In this document: positions 51,623-55,620 of the stretch, piece after piece
Position numbering within the stretch: the stretch's first letter is position 1
How the letters are laid out: each line of letters starts with the position of its first letter
Source of the DNA: Thiogranum sp.
Lineage (GTDB): Bacteria > Pseudomonadota > Gammaproteobacteria > DSM-19610
DNA: 55,620 nt
Reading direction: 5' to 3'
Assembly: GCA_024102665.1 (NCBI GenBank)
Contig: JAGFJP010000062.1
Span: 1 to 55,620, forward strand
Program-made: the position numbers and the translations under genes
The notes under the pieces: generated by a model
Database searches by the model: none
Told to the model about the DNA's origin: nothing
The model's input: only the letters and a program-made list of their open reading frames with translations

Positions 51623-52654
51623 TCAATCCGCCAGTTGCCACTGGATCTGTTCGCCGGCGCGCATCGGTACCACGACCTGGTCGCCGAGCGGATAACTGTC
51701 CGGCACTTGCCATGGTTCCCTCACCAGGGTGATGCGTTCTTCGTTGTACGGCAGACCGTAGAAATCCGCGCCGTTGATGCTGGCGAAAGCCTCCAGCCTG
51801 TCAAGAGCGCCGGCCTGTTCGAAGGCTTCGGCGTACAACTCGATGGCCGCATGCGCCGTGTACAGGCCGGCGCAACCGCAGGCACTCTCCTTGGCATTTC
51901 TCGCATGGGGCGCGCTGTCGGTGCCGAGAAACAGCCGGGGATTGCCGCTGGTGGCGGCCTCCAGCAGCGCCTGGCGGTGCTGTTCGCGTTTCAGCACCGG
52001 CAGACAGTAATGGTGCGGCCGGATGCCGCCGGCGAACATCGCATTGCGGTTCATCAGCAGGTGATGCGCAGTGAGAGTGCCGGCGATATTGTCGGGACCG
52101 TTCATGACGAACTCGACACCCTGGCGCGTGGTGATGTGCTCCAGGACGATTTTCAGGCGCGCAAAGCGTTTCGTCAGCGGCTCCAGTATGCGCTCTATGA
52201 ACACCGCTTCGCGATCAAACACATCGACGTCCGGTGCGGTAACCTCGCCGTGTACCAGCAGCGGCAGCCCGGCATCCTGCATCGCGTCCAGCGCCGCCCA
52301 GGTCCTGGCGATATCGGTGACCCCCGAGGCCGAGTTGGTAGTGGCGCCGGCAGGATAGAGTTTCACGGCGTAAACGAAATCGCTCGCCGCCGCCTTGCGA
52401 ATCTCGTCCGCGCTGGTGTTGTCGGTGAGATAAAGCGTCATCAGCGGCTGGAAGCGACTGCCGGCGGGCAACGCCGCCAGAATACGCTCGCGGTAATCGC
52501 GCGCCGCATCCGTGGTGGTCACCGGACTTTTCAGATTGGGCATGATAATGGCGCGGCCGAACTGGCGCGCAGTGTGAGCTACCACGCAACGCATGGCGTC
52601 ACCGTCGCGCACATGCAGGTGCCAGTCGTCGGGGCGCCGGAGAGAGAGGTTCAT
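51623..52654 (-). CDS. pyrC: Dihydroorotase (class II)
   Basis: Zinc amidohydrolase (343 aa, normal length for the monofunctional gammaproteobacterial type) closing carbamoyl aspartate to dihydroorotate in pyrimidine synthesis. Metal ligands are His12 and His14 (WHLHVRDG), carboxylated Lys98 ([14 protein letters not shown]), His in LVHGEVT and LEHITT, and Asp in FLGTDSAPH. It is divergent from pdhA across 264 bases. Confidence 0.95.
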   Translation of the reverse strand: MNLSLRRPDDWHLHVRDGDAMRCVVAHTARQFGRAIIMPNLKSPVTTTDAARDYRERILAALPAGSRFQPLMTLYLTDNTSADEIRKAAASDFVYAVKLYPAGATTNSASGVTDIARTWAALDAMQDAGLPLLVHGEVTAPDVDVFDREAVFIERILEPLTKRFARLKIVLEHITTRQGVEFVMNGPDNIAGTLTAHHLLMNRNAMFAGGIRPHHYCLPVLKREQHRQALLEAATSGNPRLFLGTDSAPHARNAKESACGCAGLYTAHAAIELYAEAFEQAGALDRLEAFASINGADFYGLPYNEERITLVREPWQVPDSYPLGDQVVVPMRAGEQIQWQLAD

Positions 52655-52918
52655 AGCGTTCGCTTCCAGTCGTTTTGCGTTGATTTTTCGATGCTTTTGC
52701 TGCGCCGGCCGGCATTATTTACCTTGACCTGATGACGCAAAACAAAGATCATATCGCGCTTGCTTTGGACGGGGTACCGGGTTTGCAGCTGCATTTCGGC
52801 CCGCCCGGTCCCGGCGCGTTGCGCCGAAATGTCGGAGCACGCTGATCATTCAGCAAATTTTCAACAGAATCAATCATTGACGGGGCTCACCGGGCCTCTG
52901 GAAACAGCAAGGAGCCTC
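52655..52918. other. Divergent pyrC-pdhA intergenic region
   Basis: No gene is visible. A possible rightward promoter is TTGACC (52724-52729) followed at 17-19 bases by GATCAT/TCATAT (52747-52754); it is weak. No PdhR-type palindrome was found. The region ends in a strong ribosome-binding site for pdhA. Confidence 0.3.
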
Positions 52919-53911
52919 ATGAACGTCGCCGACAAAAAACGGCTGCTGCGTGAAATGTTGTTCGCGCGGCGCTTTGAGGAGCGCTGCTACGAAGCGTACG
53001 TAGAACGGAAAATCGGGGGATTCCTGCACCTGTATTCGGGTGAGGAAGCCTGCGCGCACGGTGTGCTGGAAGCCGCAAGACCGGGCCACGATTACGTGAT
53101 TACCGGCTACCGCGATCACATCCACGCCATCAAGTGCGGTGCCGATCCGAAAAAAGTCATGGCCGAACTGTACGGCAAGGAAACCGGTTCGTCGAAAGGC
53201 CGCGGCGGCTCCATGCATATCTTCGATGTCGAACACCGTTTCATGGGCGGCTATGCGCTGGTCGGCGGACCCTTCCCGCTGGCGGCGGGCATGGCCAAGG
53301 CCATCAAGATGAAGGGCGGCGATGAAATCGCCATCTGTTTCCTGGGCGATGCCGCCAACAACCAGGGCACGTTCCACGAATCGCTGAATATGGCCAAGGT
53401 CTGGAATCTGCCGGTCCTGTACGTGTGTGAAAACAACCTGTACGGCATCGGTACCCGTATCGATCGTTCCACCGCGGTCATCGACCAGTACAAGCGTGTC
53501 TCCGGTTATGATATCCCTTCGGCGCAGACCGACGGACAGGACATCGAGGCCGTCTACAAGGCCGCCAGAAAAGCCGTGGATCATGTGCGCGGCGGCAAGG
53601 GGCCATATTTCCTCGAACTCATGACCTACCGCTACCGCGGTCATTCCATGTCCGATTCCAATGCCTATCGCTCCAGGGACGAAGAGCGCGAGTGGTCGGG
53701 CCGCGATCCCATCATTATCCTGCGCGATCGCCTGATCGAAGCCGGCGAAATCACCAAGCAGGACTACAAGGCGCTGGACACCGAAGTGCTCGACGAAATC
53801 GAGGACGAGGTAATCGCCTTCGCCGAAGCGTCGCCGGAACCGCGGGTCGACGAACTGGAAAAATACACGTTTGCCGAGAATGACCCCTGGGTGTACGGAG
53901 GTGGCCGCTGA
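52919..53911 (+). CDS. pdhA: Pyruvate dehydrogenase E1 alpha subunit
   Basis: Alpha subunit (330 aa) of the heterotetrameric E1 that decarboxylates pyruvate with thiamine diphosphate and passes the acetyl group to E2. The ThDP motif GDAANNQGTFHESLNMAK...VCENN is intact, and so is the phosphorylation-loop-like RYRGHSMSD block. ATG 52919 (MNVADKKRLLREML) has AAGGAG 4 bases upstream; the frame extends back to 52760 but without family similarity. Its last base is the first base of the pdhB ATG, so the two are coupled. The alpha/beta E1 type differs from the single-chain AceE of enteric bacteria. Confidence 0.93.
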   Translation: MNVADKKRLLREMLFARRFEERCYEAYVERKIGGFLHLYSGEEACAHGVLEAARPGHDYVITGYRDHIHAIKCGADPKKVMAELYGKETGSSKGRGGSMHIFDVEHRFMGGYALVGGPFPLAAGMAKAIKMKGGDEIAICFLGDAANNQGTFHESLNMAKVWNLPVLYVCENNLYGIGTRIDRSTAVIDQYKRVSGYDIPSAQTDGQDIEAVYKAARKAVDHVRGGKGPYFLELMTYRYRGHSMSDSNAYRSRDEEREWSGRDPIIILRDRLIEAGEITKQDYKALDTEVLDEIEDEVIAFAEASPEPRVDELEKYTFAENDPWVYGGGR

Positions 53912-54891
53912 TGGCGGAGATAATGTACTGGGAAGCGATCCGTCGCGCCCACGATGAAGAAATGGCGCGCGACCCCATGGTCATCTGCATGGGCGAAGAC
54001 ATCGGCGTCGCCGGCGGCACCTACAAGGCCACGCAGGGCCTGTATGACAAGTACGGTCCCGAGCGCGTTATCGATACGCCGATTTCCGAGAACGGCTACA
54101 CCGGTCTGGGCATCGGTGCGTCTTTCCTCGGTGTGCGTCCGATCATCGAAATCATGTCCGTGAACTTCGCCTGGCTGGCGACGGACCAGTTTTTCAACTC
54201 GGCTGCCAAGGTGCGTTACATGTCGGGCGGACAGCTGACGGCGCCGGTGGTGGTGCGTTCTGCCGGCGGTACTGCGCACCAGCTCGGCGCGCAGCACTCG
54301 GCGCGCATGGAAAAGGTGTTCATGGGCATCGCCGGTCTGCGCGTGGTAACGCCGAGCAATCCCAGGCAGGCCTACGGTCTGCTCAAATCCGCGGTGCGCT
54401 GCAACGATCCGGTGTACATCAACGAGCACGAGCTGATGTACAACATGAAGGGCGAAGTGCCGGACGAGGAATACTTCCATCCGCTGGAAGGTTCGGAAGT
54501 GGCGCGCGAAGGCCGTGACGTCACGCTGTTCGGTTACAACGTCTCCGTGCACTGGTGTCTGCAGGCGGCCGAAACGCTGTCCAGGCAGTTCGGCATCGAA
54601 GCCGAGGTGGTCGACCTTTTTGCGCTGAGTCCGCTGGACCGCGCCGGAATCACGGCGTCGGTGCGCAAGACGCATCGCGCAGTGATTGTCGAGGAAGCCG
54701 AGGCGCCGGTCGGCGTCGGTGCGGAAGTGATGGCGATCATAAACGAAGAATGCTTTTTCGAACTCGACGCAGCGCCGCGGCGTGTATCGGCTGTCAATGT
54801 GCCGATCCCCTATAACCACAAGCTCGAGAAGGCCGCGATTCCGAACGCCGGCGACGTGGTTACCGCCGTTCGCAAAATGCTCGGGAAATAA
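53911..54891 (+). CDS. pdhB: Pyruvate dehydrogenase E1 beta subunit
   Basis: Beta subunit (326 aa) of heterotetrameric pyruvate dehydrogenase E1. Family blocks are VICMGEDIGVAGGTYKATQGL, PISENGYTGLGIGASFLGVRPI, GGTAHQLGAQHSARMEKVF and the C-terminal VEEAEAPVGVGAEVMAII. It overlaps pdhA by a single base and is followed 41 bases later by the E2 gene, so the order is E1 alpha, E1 beta, E2. Confidence 0.94.
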   Translation: MAEIMYWEAIRRAHDEEMARDPMVICMGEDIGVAGGTYKATQGLYDKYGPERVIDTPISENGYTGLGIGASFLGVRPIIEIMSVNFAWLATDQFFNSAAKVRYMSGGQLTAPVVVRSAGGTAHQLGAQHSARMEKVFMGIAGLRVVTPSNPRQAYGLLKSAVRCNDPVYINEHELMYNMKGEVPDEEYFHPLEGSEVAREGRDVTLFGYNVSVHWCLQAAETLSRQFGIEAEVVDLFALSPLDRAGITASVRKTHRAVIVEEAEAPVGVGAEVMAIINEECFFELDAAPRRVSAVNVPIPYNHKLEKAAIPNAGDVVTAVRKMLGK

Positions 54892-54932
54892 CGCCCGCAT
54901 CGACAAACAACGCGCCGGAATCTGGAAGTTAA

Positions 54933-55620
54933 ATGGCTGAACCGTACGTAATCAAGATGCCGCAGCTCTCGGACACCATGACCGAAGGCGTGGTGGTGAG
55001 CTGGGAAAAGAACGTCGGCGACAAGGTAAAGCGCGGCGATATCGTCGCCACCGTGGAAACCGACAAGGCCATCATGGATGTCGAAGTGTTCCGCGAGGGT
55101 TACCTGTCCGGACCGCTGGCAGCGGTCGATGCTACCGTGCCGGTCGGGGAAGCGATGGCGTACCTGGTCGGCAGCGCTGACGAAGTGCAGCAGGGCGATG
55201 CGCCGGCGCCGGTCGCGCGTACCGGAGAGCCGGCCGAGCCGCCGGCCGAAGAAGCACCGGCGCCGGCCGCCGCGGAGCCGGCGTCAACCGCTGCCAGCGC
55301 CGCGCCGGAAGGCGCATCCCATACCATCAGCATGCCGCAGTTGTCGGACACCATGACTGAAGGCATGGTGGTGAGCTGGGAAAAGAACATCGGCGACAAG
55401 ATCAAGCGCGGCGATATCGTCGCCACCGTGGAAACCGACAAGGCCATCATGGACGTCGAAGTGTTCCGCGAGGGTTATCTTTCGGGGCCCCTGGCCCCGG
55501 TCGACAGCATGGTGCCGGTGGGCGCGCCCATGGCTTACCTGGTCGGCAGCCAGGACCAGGTTGTCGATGAACAGGCCGCGCCCATGGCGCCTGCTTCCGC
55601 AACAGCCGCAGCGCCGGCGC
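54933..55620 (+). CDS. Dihydrolipoamide acetyltransferase (PDH E2), 3' end cut by window edge
   Basis: Partial E2 core component of the pyruvate dehydrogenase complex; 229 codons are visible and the frame is still open at the window end. Two lipoyl domains are present (about residues 8-80 and 134-206), each with the lipoylated Lys in ETDKAIMD, joined by a Pro/Ala-rich mobile linker. A second linker follows the second domain; the subunit-binding and catalytic domains lie beyond the edge. The two lipoyl domains are nearly identical in DNA sequence, indicating recent duplication or gene conversion. The ATG at 54933 is preceded by GGAAG. Confidence 0.9.
   Translation, partial: MAEPYVIKMPQLSDTMTEGVVVSWEKNVGDKVKRGDIVATVETDKAIMDVEVFREGYLSGPLAAVDATVPVGEAMAYLVGSADEVQQGDAPAPVARTGEPAEPPAEEAPAPAAAEPASTAASAAPEGASHTISMPQLSDTMTEGMVVSWEKNIGDKIKRGDIVATVETDKAIMDVEVFREGYLSGPLAPVDSMVPVGAPMAYLVGSQDQVVDEQAAPMAPASATAAAPA

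Overview
The window reads as a chromosomal segment of a GC-rich (by eye about 60%) free-living gammaproteobacterium. The evidence is the set of core genes (rnt, grxD, class II pyrC, nhaD, argDF, phoBR-pst-phoU, heterotetrameric PDH), tight operons with ATGA-type overlaps, and E. coli-like CRP, Pho, sigma70 and sigma54 motifs. No phage, transposase, rRNA operon or CRISPR array is visible. A halophilic or marine chemolithotrophic lineage would fit NhaD and the NAGGN-type amidotransferase, but that is inference.

Layout. 1-1074: end of thiO. 1215-2387: di-haem peroxidase-like cytochrome. 2388-3387: nearly 1 kb without a recognised gene. It holds a sigma54-type promoter, a 58-codon ORF with a perfect Shine-Dalgarno, and three consecutive intrinsic-terminator hairpins with C/U-rich (anti-Shine-Dalgarno) loops; this is the best candidate for an undescribed element. 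3388-5192: a small exported protein and two paralogous proteins with a shared C-terminal domain, the second next to a perfect CRP box. 5530-6845: a cysteine-free Fur-family regulator, tRNA-Thr(CGU) and an exported SRPBCC protein. 7033-7345: relic of a VOC-fold gene. 7531-10605: circularly permuted ATP-grasp, alpha-E and CBS-membrane proteins. 10659-12607: GMC oxidoreductase with a Tat lipoprotein partner. 12621-21335: envelope glycan locus (GH17-GT2 fusion, ABC exporter, ELM1-like, Wzy/WaaL-like, membrane protein, LpxL-type acyltransferase).

21332-27438: a strongly overlapping leftward operon egtC-egtB-retropepsin-agcS-FKBP-nadC, divergent from egtD, for ergothioneine synthesis plus transport, protease and NAD functions. 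27541-36704: the complete phosphate regulon phoB-phoR-pstS-pstC-pstA-pstB-phoU, with triple 11-bp Pho repeats before phoB and pstS and a PilZ gene inserted antisense. 36814-38897: argD-argF behind a good promoter and a terminator-like leader hairpin. 39125-41421: PuuD-like membrane protein and a lone HyuB.

41475-43434: a class II-type CRP promoter, a 55-codon upstream ORF and a transmembrane diguanylate cyclase. 43535-47697: BON lipoprotein, NAGGN-type amidotransferase, grxD and nhaD. 47967-50034: two unrecognised proteins and a second di-haem peroxidase. 50031-52654: rnt, TraB/GumN-like protein and pyrC. 52919-end: pdhA, pdhB and the start of an E2 with two nearly identical lipoyl domains, cut by the window edge.

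The PilZ receptor and the GGDEF enzyme suggest that phosphate and carbon (cAMP-CRP) signals both meet c-di-GMP here. The two peroxidases, EgtBCD, the BON protein and NhaD form an oxidative, osmotic and ionic stress theme.
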